Origin: Mesorhizobium sp. BR1-1-16
Lineage (GTDB): Bacteria; Pseudomonadota; Alphaproteobacteria; Rhizobiales; Kaistiaceae
DNA: 64,000 bases
Assembly (NCBI RefSeq): GCF_020165495.1
Contig: NZ_JAIUIE010000003.1
Span: 124,001-188,000 of the forward strand
Reading direction: 5' to 3'
In this document: piece after piece, positions 8,816-18,116 of the stretch
How positions within the stretch are numbered: position 1 is the stretch's first letter
Layout: the number at the start of each line of letters is the position of its first letter
Program-made: the position numbers and the translations under genes
The notes under the pieces: generated by a model
What the model was told of the DNA's origin: nothing
The model's database searches: none
The model's input: only the letters and a program-made list of their open reading frames with translations

Positions 8816-9420
8816 GCGCTCTGAGCCGTCCCGGCCTCGTCGATGACGAAGAATTGACCTGATGACATCACGCCGAGCCGGCCCTCGCGCGTGATGGCGA
8901 GGTCGGCGAGCTCGGCGGCGACGGAACGCGTCAGCCTGGCTTCAAGACCCGAGCGAACAGTCACATAGGGCACGAAGGGTGCGTCCGGCCCGCCGCCGGG
9001 AATCCGCAGCGGATGGTCACGATCGAGCCTCACCGCCTCGCCGACATTGGTCACGAAGACCAGCTCCGGCGGATCGCATGTTTTAACCTCGACGAGATCG
9101 GTCGCCAGGAACGGGGCATCCTCAACTGTGATGGTGAGCTTTTCATGAGGCGTCACCAGAACATGGCTCCCATCCGCCTCGCGTCTGAGAACCGTGGCGA
9201 AGAGGCGCACCAGCGCGGCCCGCTCGATTCGCCCGCCCTCGTGATACCAGTCGCCATGGCGATCGATCCTTATGTCGATCGTGCCGCAAAGCGCCGGATT
9301 CCAGTGCTCGACCGGGGCCGGACGGAAGTCCGTCAGGAGGGTCTCGAGACGGTCCATTGCCGTCTGTCCGTGGCTTCCTTCCGTCATGGCCTTGGTTTCG
9401 CCTTGCTTTGACCCTGCCAT
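8812..9420 (-). CDS. DUF1285 domain-containing protein
   Basis: About 202 residues from the ATG at 9420; in-frame ATGs at 9387 (191 aa) and 9357 are equally possible, and no ribosome site settles the choice. Characteristic DUF1285 segments are CGTIDIRIDRHGDWYHEGG, IERAALVRLFATVLRREADG, YVLVTP-like SHVLVTPHEKLTI and LVFVTNVGEAVRLDRDHPL. The function of this soluble, widely conserved family is unknown. First gene of the operon leading to cca, and divergent from moxR across about 117 bases, which must contain both promoters. Confidence 0.88.
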   Translation of the reverse strand: MAGSKQGETKAMTEGSHGQTAMDRLETLLTDFRPAPVEHWNPALCGTIDIRIDRHGDWYHEGGRIERAALVRLFATVLRREADGSHVLVTPHEKLTITVEDAPFLATDLVEVKTCDPPELVFVTNVGEAVRLDRDHPLRIPGGGPDAPFVPYVTVRSGLEARLTRSVAAELADLAITREGRLGVMSSGQFFVIDEAGTAQSA

Positions 9421-9537
9421 GATCCGGCATTTCCCACGCGCCGGCGCTGGCGCCGGCGAACCGATCTGCGAAGATGCGTCTGCGGTGCTTCGCGCTTGAC
9501 GCTCGCCGCAGCGACAACAGAAACTATATGGGCCGAC

Positions 9538-10554
9538 ATGAGCGCGTTCAATCAGACACACCTCGCCGACCCCGATCCTGCAGCCATCGTCGCCGAGGCG
9601 GATGCGGCGGTTGCCACCATCAAGGCGGCCCGCGCCGCGATCGGCCAGATGATCTATGGCCAGGAGCAGGTCGTCGAGCGCGTGATGGTCACGCTGCTCT
9701 CGGGCGGCCACGGCCTTCTTGTCGGCGTGCCAGGTCTCGCCAAGACCAAGCTCGTTGAAACGCTCGGAATCGTGCTCGGCCTCGACGAGCGCCGCGTCCA
9801 GTTCACGCCGGACCTGATGCCATCCGACATTCTCGGCTCCGAAGTGATGGACCAGGACGCCGAGGGTCGCCGCGCCTTCCGCTTCCTTAAGGGGCCGGTT
9901 TTCGCCCAGCTCCTGATGGCCGACGAGATCAACCGCGCCAGCCCGCGCACGCAGTCCGCTTTGCTGCAGGCGATGCAGGAATATCACGTCACCATCGCCG
10001 GCCAGCGCTACGATCTGCCGACGCCGTTTCATGTTCTCGCGACGCAGAACCCGCTCGAGCAGGAGGGCACCTATCCGCTCCCCGAGGCGCAGCTCGATCG
10101 CTTCCTGCTGCAGATCGACGTTCTCTATCCCGATATCGAGGCCGAGCGGCGCATGCTGTTCGAGACGACCGGAACCAGTGACGCCGTGGCGACACGCGTC
10201 ATGACCGCCGAAGGTCTGCGCGACATCCAGCAGCTCGTCCGCCGCCTGCCGGTCGGGACCAGCGTCGTCGAGGCGATCCTCGATCTCGTTCGCTCGGCCC
10301 GCCCTGGCGCCACGGCCGACAAGAAGCTGGCCGATTCCATCGCCTGGGGTCCTGGGCCGCGTGCCAGCCAGGCGCTGATGCTCGCCGTGCGCGCCCGTGC
10401 GCTGATCGACGGCCGCTATGCACCGTCCATCGACGATGTGCTGGCGCTCGCCGAACCCGTGCTGCAGCATCGCATGAGCCTTTCCTTCGCGGCCCGCGCC
10501 GATGGCGAGACAGTGCGCGGCGTCATCGGCCGTCTGAAGTCGCGGATTGGATGA
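9538..10554 (+). CDS. MoxR-family AAA+ ATPase
   Basis: 338 residues. AAA+ motifs are the Walker A variant GVPGLAKTK (about residue 62), Walker B LLMADEINRA, sensor 1 region FHVLATQNPLEQEGTYPLPE and the lid domain. MoxR ATPases act as chaperones that insert cofactors into, or mature, metal-dependent or VWA-domain complexes. I chose the ATG at 9538 (MSAFNQTHLAD); the upstream in-frame ATG at 9496 adds an unconserved segment. It begins a tightly packed operon with DUF58, DUF4159 and a VWA-like membrane protein. Confidence 0.93.
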   Translation: MSAFNQTHLADPDPAAIVAEADAAVATIKAARAAIGQMIYGQEQVVERVMVTLLSGGHGLLVGVPGLAKTKLVETLGIVLGLDERRVQFTPDLMPSDILGSEVMDQDAEGRRAFRFLKGPVFAQLLMADEINRASPRTQSALLQAMQEYHVTIAGQRYDLPTPFHVLATQNPLEQEGTYPLPEAQLDRFLLQIDVLYPDIEAERRMLFETTGTSDAVATRVMTAEGLRDIQQLVRRLPVGTSVVEAILDLVRSARPGATADKKLADSIAWGPGPRASQALMLAVRARALIDGRYAPSIDDVLALAEPVLQHRMSLSFAARADGETVRGVIGRLKSRIG

Positions 10555-10558
10555 ACGG

Positions 10559-11488
10559 GTGAGCGAGACCGCCGCCTCATACGACGCCGGCAAGGGACTG
10601 GGCGTCGGCGCGGGCCGATCGCTCGCCGAGGCGAAGAGCCTTGCCGACAGCCTGCCGGGCCTATTGGTCGAGGCGCGCCGTATCGCGACCACCGTGCTGG
10701 CCGGCTGGCATGGCCGCAGGCGCGCCGGGCCGGGCGAGACGTTCTGGCAGTTTCGCCCCTTCGTCGCCGGCGAGGCACCGGGCCGTATCGACTGGCGCCG
10801 CTCGGCGCGTGACGAGCATCTCTATGTGCGCGAGCGTGAATGGGAGGCGGCGCACACGATCTGGCTCTCCGCCGACCTGTCGCAATCCATGGACTTCCGC
10901 TCCAAGCTCGCCACCGTCTCGAAGCGCGATCGCGCCGTCGTGCTTCTCTTGGCGCTGGCCGAACTGCTGGCAGGCGCCGGCGAACGCATCGGGCTGCTCG
11001 GGATTGGCGATCCGGTCCTCGCGCGCAACGCCGCCGAACGCCTTGCCGAAACGCTGGCGCTTCGCGGCGGCGGCGCGACAGGCCTGCCCGATACACGCCG
11101 ACTGACACGGTTTTCCGATCTGGTGCTGATTGGCGACATGCTCGATCCGCTGGCCGAGATCGAGTCGAAATTCGCCGAGTTCTCCCGCGCCGGCGCGACG
11201 GTCCATCTGGTCGAGATCCGCGATCCGGTCGAAGAGACGTTTCCCTATGCCGGTCGCGCCGAATTTCGCGATCCAGAATCCGGCGCCGTCTATCTGGCCG
11301 GCCGCGCGGAGCAGCTCGCGGAGGACTATCGCCGCCATCTCGCGGCGCGGCGCGACCATCTCGCCGCCACCTGTCGTCGCATGGGCTGGACCTATCTCCT
11401 GCATCGAACAGACCGCCCGGCGACGGAGCCGCTGCTGGCCCTGCACGCCCGCCTTTCCGACCGGTCGCTGGCCGGAGGCGCTGTCTGA
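10559..11488 (+). CDS. DUF58 domain-containing protein (VWA-like)
   Basis: 309 residues. The DUF58 signature is FRPFVAGEAPGRIDWRRSAR, followed by the VWA-like start IWLSADLSQSMDF with a degenerate D-x-S-x-S metal-binding (MIDAS) motif. The frame also opens at a TTG (10547) overlapping moxR; the GTG at 10559, 4 bases after the moxR stop, is more plausible. DUF58 proteins are encoded beside MoxR and thought to be its partner or client. Soluble, no signal peptide. Confidence 0.88.
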   Translation: MSETAASYDAGKGLGVGAGRSLAEAKSLADSLPGLLVEARRIATTVLAGWHGRRRAGPGETFWQFRPFVAGEAPGRIDWRRSARDEHLYVREREWEAAHTIWLSADLSQSMDFRSKLATVSKRDRAVVLLLALAELLAGAGERIGLLGIGDPVLARNAAERLAETLALRGGGATGLPDTRRLTRFSDLVLIGDMLDPLAEIESKFAEFSRAGATVHLVEIRDPVEETFPYAGRAEFRDPESGAVYLAGRAEQLAEDYRRHLAARRDHLAATCRRMGWTYLLHRTDRPATEPLLALHARLSDRSLAGGAV

Positions 11489-14310
11489 TGGGCGGCCTGC
11501 CGCTCGCATTTGGCGCGCCGCTCGTTCTTGGCGCGCTCGTGCTGCTGCCGGCAATCTGGTGGCTGCTCAAGCTGACGCCGCCGCGACCGCGCATCGAGAC
11601 CTTTCCGCCGACCCGCATCCTCGCCGAAATCGTGCCGAAGGACGAACAACCGGCACGCAGCCCCTGGTGGCTGACCGCACTGCGATTGCTGCTGGCGGCT
11701 CTCGTCATTTTTGCGCTGGCCGCGCCGATCTGGCGTCCGGTCGGCGAAACCGCGCCGGGCGACGGACCGCTGCTGCTGGTGCTCGACAATGATTGGGCCG
11801 CCGCGCGCGACTGGCCGGCCCGGATCGACACCGCGAAGCGCATCGCAGCGCTCGCCGAACGCGGCGGCCGCGCCGTGACGCTGATCGCCACCGCCGAGCC
11901 GCCCAACCAGGAATTCGCCCCGACCGATGCCCGCTCGGTCGGCGCCAAGCTTGATGCGCTGCAGCCACGTCCGTTTGGCGCCAACCGCGCCGCGATTGCG
12001 GCCGCCATGGAGCCAGGCCTTTCCGAGCGGCCGTTCGGCGGCGTCGTGTGGCTGACCAGCGGCCTCGGCGGCAGCGACGCCGAGGACTTTGCCCGCTTCC
12101 TGAATGACAGCGTGAAGGCGCCGACCTCCGTCTATGAAGGCGATGGCAAGACCCTCATCGGCCTGACGCCGCCAACCGCGGGAACCGATGCGCTGACGCT
12201 GCCCGTCATCCGCAGTGACGGGCGCCTTCCAGGCGGCGGCATCGTCGAAGCGCGCGACCTGAAAGGCCGCTCCATCGGCACGGCGCCGTTCACCTTCAAG
12301 CCCGGCGAGACCAAAGCCGACGCGGCCTTCGACCTGCCGGCCGAGCTTCGCAACGAGATCGTGCGCGTCGAGATTGCCGGCAGCGCCACGGCGGGCGCGG
12401 TGCAATTGCTCGACGACCGGTTCAAGCGCCGCCGCATCGGCATCGTGTCAGGTGCCTCGAGCGACAACGCGCAGCCTCTGCTGTCGCCGCGCTACTATAT
12501 CGCGCGCGCGGTCCAGCCCTTTGCCGACGTGATCGAGCCGCGCGACGCCAATGCCGCCACCGCGATTCCGCAGCTTATCGACGCTGGTGCGGCCATCATT
12601 GTCTTGGCCGATATCGGCACGCTGACGCCCGATATCGAGCAGCGGCTGAGAAAATGGGGCGAGGATGGCGGCACATTGCTGCGCTTCGCCGGCCCACGCC
12701 TTGCCGCCGCGACGGCGGACGAGAACACACTGGTACCCGTGCGGCTGCGCGAGGGCGGCCGCGTCCTCGGCGGCAGCCTGTCCTGGTCGAGTCCGCAGCC
12801 GCTCGCCTCCTTCTCGGAAAATGGTCCCTTCGCGGGCATGCCCGTCCCGGCCGACGTCACCGTAAATCGCCAGGTGCTGGCCGAGCCCGATGCCAATCTC
12901 GCGTCGCGGACCTGGGCGGCGCTGGCCGATGGTACACCGCTCGTCACCGCCGGACGCCTCGGCAAGGGCTGGCTCGTCCTGTTCCATGTCACCGCCGATA
13001 CGAGCTGGTCCAACCTTCCGCTTTCGGGCAGCTTCGTCGACATGCTCCGCCGCATCGCCGCCTTCTCGACCGTCCCGCTGGCCGCCGCCGACGCGCAGCC
13101 CGTCGAGGGCACGGCTGGCGGCGTCATGCTGCCGCCCTGGCGCCTGCTCGATGGATTCGGCCGCAGCGCCGCGACCGACCCCTTCGCGCGGCCACTGGCG
13201 GCGACCGCCGAGAATGTGACGCCGAATCGCGATCATCCGCCCGGCCTCTATGGCACCGACGATGCGTTCCGCGCGGTGAACCTCCTGCGTGACGGTGCGG
13301 CGCTGCCCGCCTTCGACGCCTCTCTCGTCAGCGGAGCCGCGGTGCAGCCCTATCCGACCACGGCACCGACCGATCTGTCGCCCTTCCTGCTTCTCGCCGC
13401 GCTTGCCTGCCTGATCGCCGATGCGCTCGCCGTGCTGTGGCTGAATGGCGGGCTGCGTCTCCGCCGTGCCGCGCCGGCCGCGATCGTCCTGCTCGCCCTT
13501 TTGGCCGCAGCCGCGCCAAGGCCCGCCGAGGCAGATGCGGCTTCAGACCAGTTTGCGATGGATGCGGTCAATGCGACGCGCCTTGCCTATGTCATCACCG
13601 GCAATGCCGCGATCGACGAGGTCAGCAAGGCGGGCCTTTCGGGCCTGTCGCACGAGCTCGCCAATCGGACTGCGCTCGAGCCGAGCGACCCGATCGGCGT
13701 CGACATCGCCAAGGATGAACTGGCCTTCTTCCCGCTGCTCTACTGGCCGATCGATCCCAGTTCGCCGATGCCGTCCTCGGAGACGCTGGCGCGGATCGAC
13801 GCCTATATGAAGCAGGGCGGCTCGATCCTGTTCGATACCCGGGATGAACTTGCCCGTCCGCCCGGAACGGATGGCTTCGGCGGCACGCCCGAAGCGGAGC
13901 GGCTGCGCACGATGCTGGCCGGGCTGGACATTCCGCCGCTGGAGCCGGTTCCCGGCAACCACGTCCTCACAAAGGCCTTCTATCTTCTCGCCGATTTTCC
14001 GGGCCGCTATTCCGGCGGCCCGCTCTGGGTTGAGGCCTCGGCCGCCGGCGAGGATCCCGCCGACGCGGCCGACCGGCCCGTCCGGCCGGGCGACGGTGTC
14101 TCGTCGATCCTCATCACCGAGAACGACCTGGCCGGCGCCTGGGCGACCGATCCGGATGGCCGCTATCTCTACCCGACCGTGCCGCCCGATCCGCGCCAGC
14201 GCGAGATGGCCTATCGCACCGGCATCAACATCGTGATGTACACGCTGACGGGCAACTACAAGGCAGACCAGGTGCATGTCCCGGCGCTGCTTGAAAGGCT
14301 CGGCCAGTGA
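11488..14310 (+). CDS. BatA/DUF4159 domain membrane protein
   Basis: 940 residues starting MGGLPLAFGAPLVLGALVLL at an ATG that overlaps the DUF58 stop (TGATG). An N-terminal BatA-type membrane hairpin (residues 1-90, two helices) is followed by a VWA-like region. Two helices lie near 640-680 (FLLLAALACLIADALAVLWL and a second one), and a C-terminal DUF4159 domain begins near 685, with YVITGN, FFPLLYWPID and YMKQGGSILFDTRDE. DUF4159 resembles a glutamine-amidotransferase fold without a proven activity. Typical length for the alphaproteobacterial form. Confidence 0.9.
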   Translation: MGGLPLAFGAPLVLGALVLLPAIWWLLKLTPPRPRIETFPPTRILAEIVPKDEQPARSPWWLTALRLLLAALVIFALAAPIWRPVGETAPGDGPLLLVLDNDWAAARDWPARIDTAKRIAALAERGGRAVTLIATAEPPNQEFAPTDARSVGAKLDALQPRPFGANRAAIAAAMEPGLSERPFGGVVWLTSGLGGSDAEDFARFLNDSVKAPTSVYEGDGKTLIGLTPPTAGTDALTLPVIRSDGRLPGGGIVEARDLKGRSIGTAPFTFKPGETKADAAFDLPAELRNEIVRVEIAGSATAGAVQLLDDRFKRRRIGIVSGASSDNAQPLLSPRYYIARAVQPFADVIEPRDANAATAIPQLIDAGAAIIVLADIGTLTPDIEQRLRKWGEDGGTLLRFAGPRLAAATADENTLVPVRLREGGRVLGGSLSWSSPQPLASFSENGPFAGMPVPADVTVNRQVLAEPDANLASRTWAALADGTPLVTAGRLGKGWLVLFHVTADTSWSNLPLSGSFVDMLRRIAAFSTVPLAAADAQPVEGTAGGVMLPPWRLLDGFGRSAATDPFARPLAATAENVTPNRDHPPGLYGTDDAFRAVNLLRDGAALPAFDASLVSGAAVQPYPTTAPTDLSPFLLLAALACLIADALAVLWLNGGLRLRRAAPAAIVLLALLAAAAPRPAEADAASDQFAMDAVNATRLAYVITGNAAIDEVSKAGLSGLSHELANRTALEPSDPIGVDIAKDELAFFPLLYWPIDPSSPMPSSETLARIDAYMKQGGSILFDTRDELARPPGTDGFGGTPEAERLRTMLAGLDIPPLEPVPGNHVLTKAFYLLADFPGRYSGGPLWVEASAAGEDPADAADRPVRPGDGVSSILITENDLAGAWATDPDGRYLYPTVPPDPRQREMAYRTGINIVMYTLTGNYKADQVHVPALLERLGQ

Positions 14311-16385
14311 ACTGGTCCTTGACCTTCACGCCGCTAGTCCCGCTGCCTGTCCTGGCGGTGCTTGCTGCGATCGGCCTCCTCGCTATCGCGCCGCTTCTCG
14401 TGCGCCGGACGCGCGGCGCGCTGCTGCGCCTCCTCGCGCTAGCGGCGCTGGTGATGGCGCTCGCCGGCCCGATCCTGCTCGAGGAACAGCGCCAGTCGCT
14501 CCCGACCGTCGTCGCCATGGTCGTCGACAAGACCGCGAGCCAATCGCTGTCCGACCGGGCAGCCCAGACCGAAGCGATGCGTGCCGAGCTTGCGAAGCGT
14601 TTCGGAGACCTGCGCGACATCGAATTGCGCACCGTCGAGGTCGGCGGCAAGGCGGGTGGCGCGCCGGTCGACGGGACCGAGCTTTTCAAGGCGGTCCAGG
14701 CCGAGCTTGCCGATGTGGCGCCGGAACGGATCGGCGCCGTCGTGATGCTCACCGACGGTCAGGTGCATGACGTCCCCGCCAATCCGTCCGAAACGCTCGG
14801 CAGCGCGCCGCTGCACGCGCTGATTTCCGGCCGCGCCAATGAGATCGACCGCCAGCTCGCGATCCGCTCGGCGCCGCGCTTCGGCATAGTCGGCGAGAAG
14901 CAGGTCATCGATTACAGCGTCATCGACAGCGGCACGACATCGGCGGCGCCGGTCAAGGTCACCATCTCGCGCGACGGCGAGCCGATCGCGACCGAACTGG
15001 TCGTGCCCGGCGCCAGCAACCGCTTCGAGATCGAGGTCGCCCATGCCGGGCAGAACATCTACGAATTCGAGGCCGAGCCGCTCGCCGGCGAGCTGACCCC
15101 CGTCAACAACCGCGCAGCGGCGGTCGTCGACGGCATTCGCGAGAACCTCCGAGTCCTGCTCGTCTCCGGCGAACCGCATGCCGGCGAACGCATCTGGCGC
15201 AACCTCCTGAAATCGGACGCCTCGGTCGATCTCGTCCATTTCACCATCCTGAGGCCGCCGGAAAAGCAGGATGGAACGCCGATCGACGAGCTGTCGCTGA
15301 TCGCCTTCCCGACCCGCGAGCTGTTTTCGGTCAAGATCGACCAGTTCGACCTGATCATCTTCGATCGCTACGCCCAGCAGGGCGTGCTGCCGGTGCTCTA
15401 CTTCGACAACATCGCCCGCTATGTCCGCGACGGCGGCGCGCTTCTCGTCGCGTCCGGCCCGGACTATGCCTCCGACAGCAGCCTCTATACGACGCCGCTG
15501 GCCGATGTTCTGCCGGCGGCACCGACCGGACGTGTCATCGAGAAGCCGTTCACGCCCGAGGTGACGGATCTCGGCAAGCGTCATCCGGTAACGCGCGGAC
15601 TTGAGGGCGGCGACACAACGCCGCCGCATTGGAGCCGCTGGTTCCGCCAGATCGAGACCGACAAGCCGACCGGCGAGGTCATCATGAAGGGCGCCGACGG
15701 CGATCCGCTGCTGGTGCTCGACCGCGAGGACAAGGGCCGCGTCGCGCTGCTGCTCTCCGACCAGGTCTGGCTCTGGGCGCGCGGCTATGAAGGCGGCGGG
15801 CCGCATGTTGACCTGCTGCGCCGCCTGGCGCATTGGCTGATGAAGGAGCCCGACCTCGAGGAAGAGGCGCTGCGGGCCAGCGCAACGGGCGGCATGCTGC
15901 ATATCGAGCGGCAGACCATGCAGGATAGCGCAGGGCCCGTGACGACGATTTCGCCCTCCGGCAAGCGCGGCACGGTCACGCTCAACGCCGATGGGCCGGG
16001 CCTCTTCCGCGCCGATCTGGCAGCGGACGAGATCGGTCTGTGGCGGGTCGAGGACGGCCAGCACCGCGCCTTCGCGCTGGTCGGACCGGCCAATCCGCGC
16101 GAATTCCAGGATGTGCGTTCGACCCTCGACAAGCTGCAGCCGGTCGCCACGGCCTCCGGCGGCCACATCGCCCGCATGGCCGACGCGAGCGGCAAGCTGG
16201 AGGTGCCGCGCGTCGTTCCGGTTCGATCGGGACGCGCCGTCTCGGGGCGCGACTGGATCGGCGTGCGCATGACGGAGGCCTCGCTCTTGACCGGCGTCGA
16301 CCGATTGCCCCTGTTTACGGGCTTTCTTGGCCTCGCCATCCTGCTTGGGCTTGCCGCCGCGACCTGGTATCGCGAAGGCCGCTGA
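14307..16385 (+). CDS. VWA/glutamine-amidotransferase-like membrane protein of the MoxR operon
   Basis: 692 residues starting at a GTG that overlaps the DUF4159 stop by 4 bases. Two helices are N-terminal (LPVLAVLAAIGLLAIAPLLV and LLRLLALAALVMALAGPILL), followed by VVAMVVDKTASQS, which resembles a VWA core with a degenerate MIDAS motif. The large extracytoplasmic part includes IIFDRYAQQGVLPVLYFDNI and GGALLVASGPDYA, like GATase1-fold segments. One helix is C-terminal. Last gene of the operon; function unknown. The complex may be a Bat-like surface or periplasmic assembly energised by MoxR (inference). Confidence 0.82.
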   Translation: MNWSLTFTPLVPLPVLAVLAAIGLLAIAPLLVRRTRGALLRLLALAALVMALAGPILLEEQRQSLPTVVAMVVDKTASQSLSDRAAQTEAMRAELAKRFGDLRDIELRTVEVGGKAGGAPVDGTELFKAVQAELADVAPERIGAVVMLTDGQVHDVPANPSETLGSAPLHALISGRANEIDRQLAIRSAPRFGIVGEKQVIDYSVIDSGTTSAAPVKVTISRDGEPIATELVVPGASNRFEIEVAHAGQNIYEFEAEPLAGELTPVNNRAAAVVDGIRENLRVLLVSGEPHAGERIWRNLLKSDASVDLVHFTILRPPEKQDGTPIDELSLIAFPTRELFSVKIDQFDLIIFDRYAQQGVLPVLYFDNIARYVRDGGALLVASGPDYASDSSLYTTPLADVLPAAPTGRVIEKPFTPEVTDLGKRHPVTRGLEGGDTTPPHWSRWFRQIETDKPTGEVIMKGADGDPLLVLDREDKGRVALLLSDQVWLWARGYEGGGPHVDLLRRLAHWLMKEPDLEEEALRASATGGMLHIERQTMQDSAGPVTTISPSGKRGTVTLNADGPGLFRADLAADEIGLWRVEDGQHRAFALVGPANPREFQDVRSTLDKLQPVATASGGHIARMADASGKLEVPRVVPVRSGRAVSGRDWIGVRMTEASLLTGVDRLPLFTGFLGLAILLGLAAATWYREGR

Positions 16386-16446
16386 CCCCCCAATCATCAA
16401 AGAAATACCACGCGCCTCTGGTGCGGGCGTGGCGATTCCGCTATTT

Positions 16447-16470
16447 ATATCTCAATATTCATTGAGATAT
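16447..16470. promoter_or_regulatory. Perfect 10-bp inverted repeat, ArsR operator
   Basis: ATATCTCAAT, four bases (ATTC), ATTGAGATAT, ending four bases before the ATG at 16475. Its AT-rich composition stands out from the GC-rich surroundings. ArsR/SmtB repressors bind such 12-2-12-like palindromes at their own promoters. The position overlaps the ribosome-binding region, so bound repressor would block the whole arsR-MFS transcript. Confidence 0.8.
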
Positions 16471-16474
16471 TGAA

Positions 16475-16834
16475 ATGACGATGGACGAACCTCGCGCGCT
16501 GGATGCCTTTGCCGCTCTCTCGCAGGAAACGCGGCTTAAAATGGTGCGGGTTCTGGTCCAGGCGGGCACAGACGGCATGGCGGCGGGCGCCATTGGCGAC
16601 GCGGTCGAGGCCTCCTCGTCAAGTGCGTCCTTTCATCTCGCTCATCTCGAACGCGCCGGCCTCGTTCGGTCGCGCCGCGAGTCCCGCTCGATCATCTACA
16701 GCGCCGACTATGCCGCCCTTTCCGGTCTCGCCGAATTCCTGATGCGCGATTGCTGCCAGGGCCATCCGGCAATCTGCACGCCGGCGCCGCAGACGAGACA
16801 GACCGCCACGGGCTCGCCGCGCCGTGACCTCTAG
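16475..16834 (+). CDS. ArsR/SmtB-family metalloid-responsive repressor
   Basis: 119 residues. The winged helix-turn-helix is ALSQETRLKMVRVLVQAG and VEASSSSASFHLAHLERAGL, then RSRRESRSIIYS (wing). The C-terminal DCCQGHPAIC has a vicinal Cys pair plus a third Cys, the arrangement of ArsR proteins whose As(III)/Sb(III) site lies at the C-terminus. It sits directly behind a perfect palindrome and overlaps the MFS gene start by 11 bases, so it probably represses both. Confidence 0.88.
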   Translation: MTMDEPRALDAFAALSQETRLKMVRVLVQAGTDGMAAGAIGDAVEASSSSASFHLAHLERAGLVRSRRESRSIIYSADYAALSGLAEFLMRDCCQGHPAICTPAPQTRQTATGSPRRDL

Positions 16835-18116
16835 TGAGGCGCAATCCCGCGCGCGGCTGACGACCATCGCTGCGCTCGGCGTCACGCAGATCTTCGCCTG
16901 GGGCGCCACCTATTATCTGCCGGCGGTGATCGCCCGGCCGATCGCCGCGGACACCGGCTGGCCGCTGTCGCATGTCATGGCAGGCCTTTCGGTCGGGCTG
17001 TTCGCTTCCGGCATTGTGTCGCCGCGCATCGGCCGGTTCGTCCGCGACCATGGTGGCCGGCATGTCCTCCTGATCGGCGTGATGCTGCTCGCGGCGGGGC
17101 TGGCGCTGCTCGGCCTCGCCACCTCGGAGGCGATGTTCTTCCTCGCCTGGCTCGTGCTCGGCTGCGGCATGGGCGCGACGCTCTATGACGCCGCCTTCGC
17201 CACGCTGGGCCGCTATTACGGCTATGAGGCGCGCAGCGCCATCACCGCCCTGACGCTGTTCGGCGGCTTTGCGAGCACCATCTGCTGGCCGCTCAGCGCG
17301 TTCCTGCTCGAACGATGGGGCTGGCGCGCCACGTGCTTCGTTTATGCGGGGCTGCAACTCGGCCTGTCGCTGCCGCTGCTGTGGCGCTTCCTCCCTGAGG
17401 TCGCGCGCGCCTTGCCCTTGAACGGCTCGCCCGGCCCGGCCCGGCGCGATGCTCCCGACGCTCGGCCCGGCCCTGAATTCATCATCCTCGCGGTGATTTT
17501 GACGCTGGGTGGCACCATCGCGACGACGATCTCCGTCCACCTGCTCGCGATCCTCGGCGCGCACGATGTCGCCCTCGCCGCCGCGGTGGCGCTCGGTGCG
17601 TTGATCGGCCCGTCTCAGGTCGGCGCCCGCCTCTTCGATATGGTCGTCGGCAAGCATCTGCCGGCGATCGCCACCCTTGCCATCGCCACGGTACTGATCG
17701 CGATCGGCGTCCTCGCCCTCGCGTCGGGCTTTCCGATCTTCGCGCTGGCCCTGATGCTCTATGGCGCCGGCAACGGCATCTGGTCGATCGCGCGCGGCGC
17801 GCTGCCGCTCGCGCTGTTCGGGCCGAACCTCTTCCCGGTCCTGATGGGGCGCCTCGCCATGCCGACCCTTCTTGCGCAAAGCCTGGCGCCGCCGATGACT
17901 GCGCTCGTCATCGAGCGCTTCGGCGCGCTGCCCCTGGTCACGGTTCTCGCGGCGGCGGCGATCATCAATGTCGGTCTGGTCGGTCTGCTGTGGCGGGTGG
18001 CGCGGGTTCGATCACAGGCGGCGGCCCGGAGCGTTCCGGACGAGGTCAGCGTCTCCTCGCTGGAGGAAGGCCTCGGCAATAGCCTCGCATCAGAGAGCGC
18101 GCCGCGCGGCGCCTGA
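16824..18116 (+). CDS. MFS transporter in arsR operon
   Basis: 430 residues with about 12 hydrophobic helices and the MFS loop signature GRFVRDHGGRHVLLIG between helices 2 and 3. It starts at a GTG inside the end of arsR (11-base overlap), so it is translationally coupled. The arsR partner suggests efflux of arsenite, antimonite or an organoarsenical. ArsK-type MFS exporters are known in related bacteria, but I cannot assign this one to ArsK from sequence alone. No arsC or arsB is nearby. Confidence 0.85.
   Translation: MTSSEAQSRARLTTIAALGVTQIFAWGATYYLPAVIARPIAADTGWPLSHVMAGLSVGLFASGIVSPRIGRFVRDHGGRHVLLIGVMLLAAGLALLGLATSEAMFFLAWLVLGCGMGATLYDAAFATLGRYYGYEARSAITALTLFGGFASTICWPLSAFLLERWGWRATCFVYAGLQLGLSLPLLWRFLPEVARALPLNGSPGPARRDAPDARPGPEFIILAVILTLGGTIATTISVHLLAILGAHDVALAAAVALGALIGPSQVGARLFDMVVGKHLPAIATLAIATVLIAIGVLALASGFPIFALALMLYGAGNGIWSIARGALPLALFGPNLFPVLMGRLAMPTLLAQSLAPPMTALVIERFGALPLVTVLAAAAIINVGLVGLLWRVARVRSQAAARSVPDEVSVSSLEEGLGNSLASESAPRGA

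Noticed and set aside
10840-11487. N-terminal extension of the DUF4159 gene
   Set aside because: The frame is open upstream, but this part overlaps the DUF58 gene in another frame and is Arg-rich; the ATG at 11488 gives the expected BatA-type start.
14439-16400. Minus-strand open frame of over 600 codons opposite the VWA-like gene
   Set aside because: Low-complexity, Arg/Gly-rich translation; the plus-strand gene is coupled to its operon by overlap.
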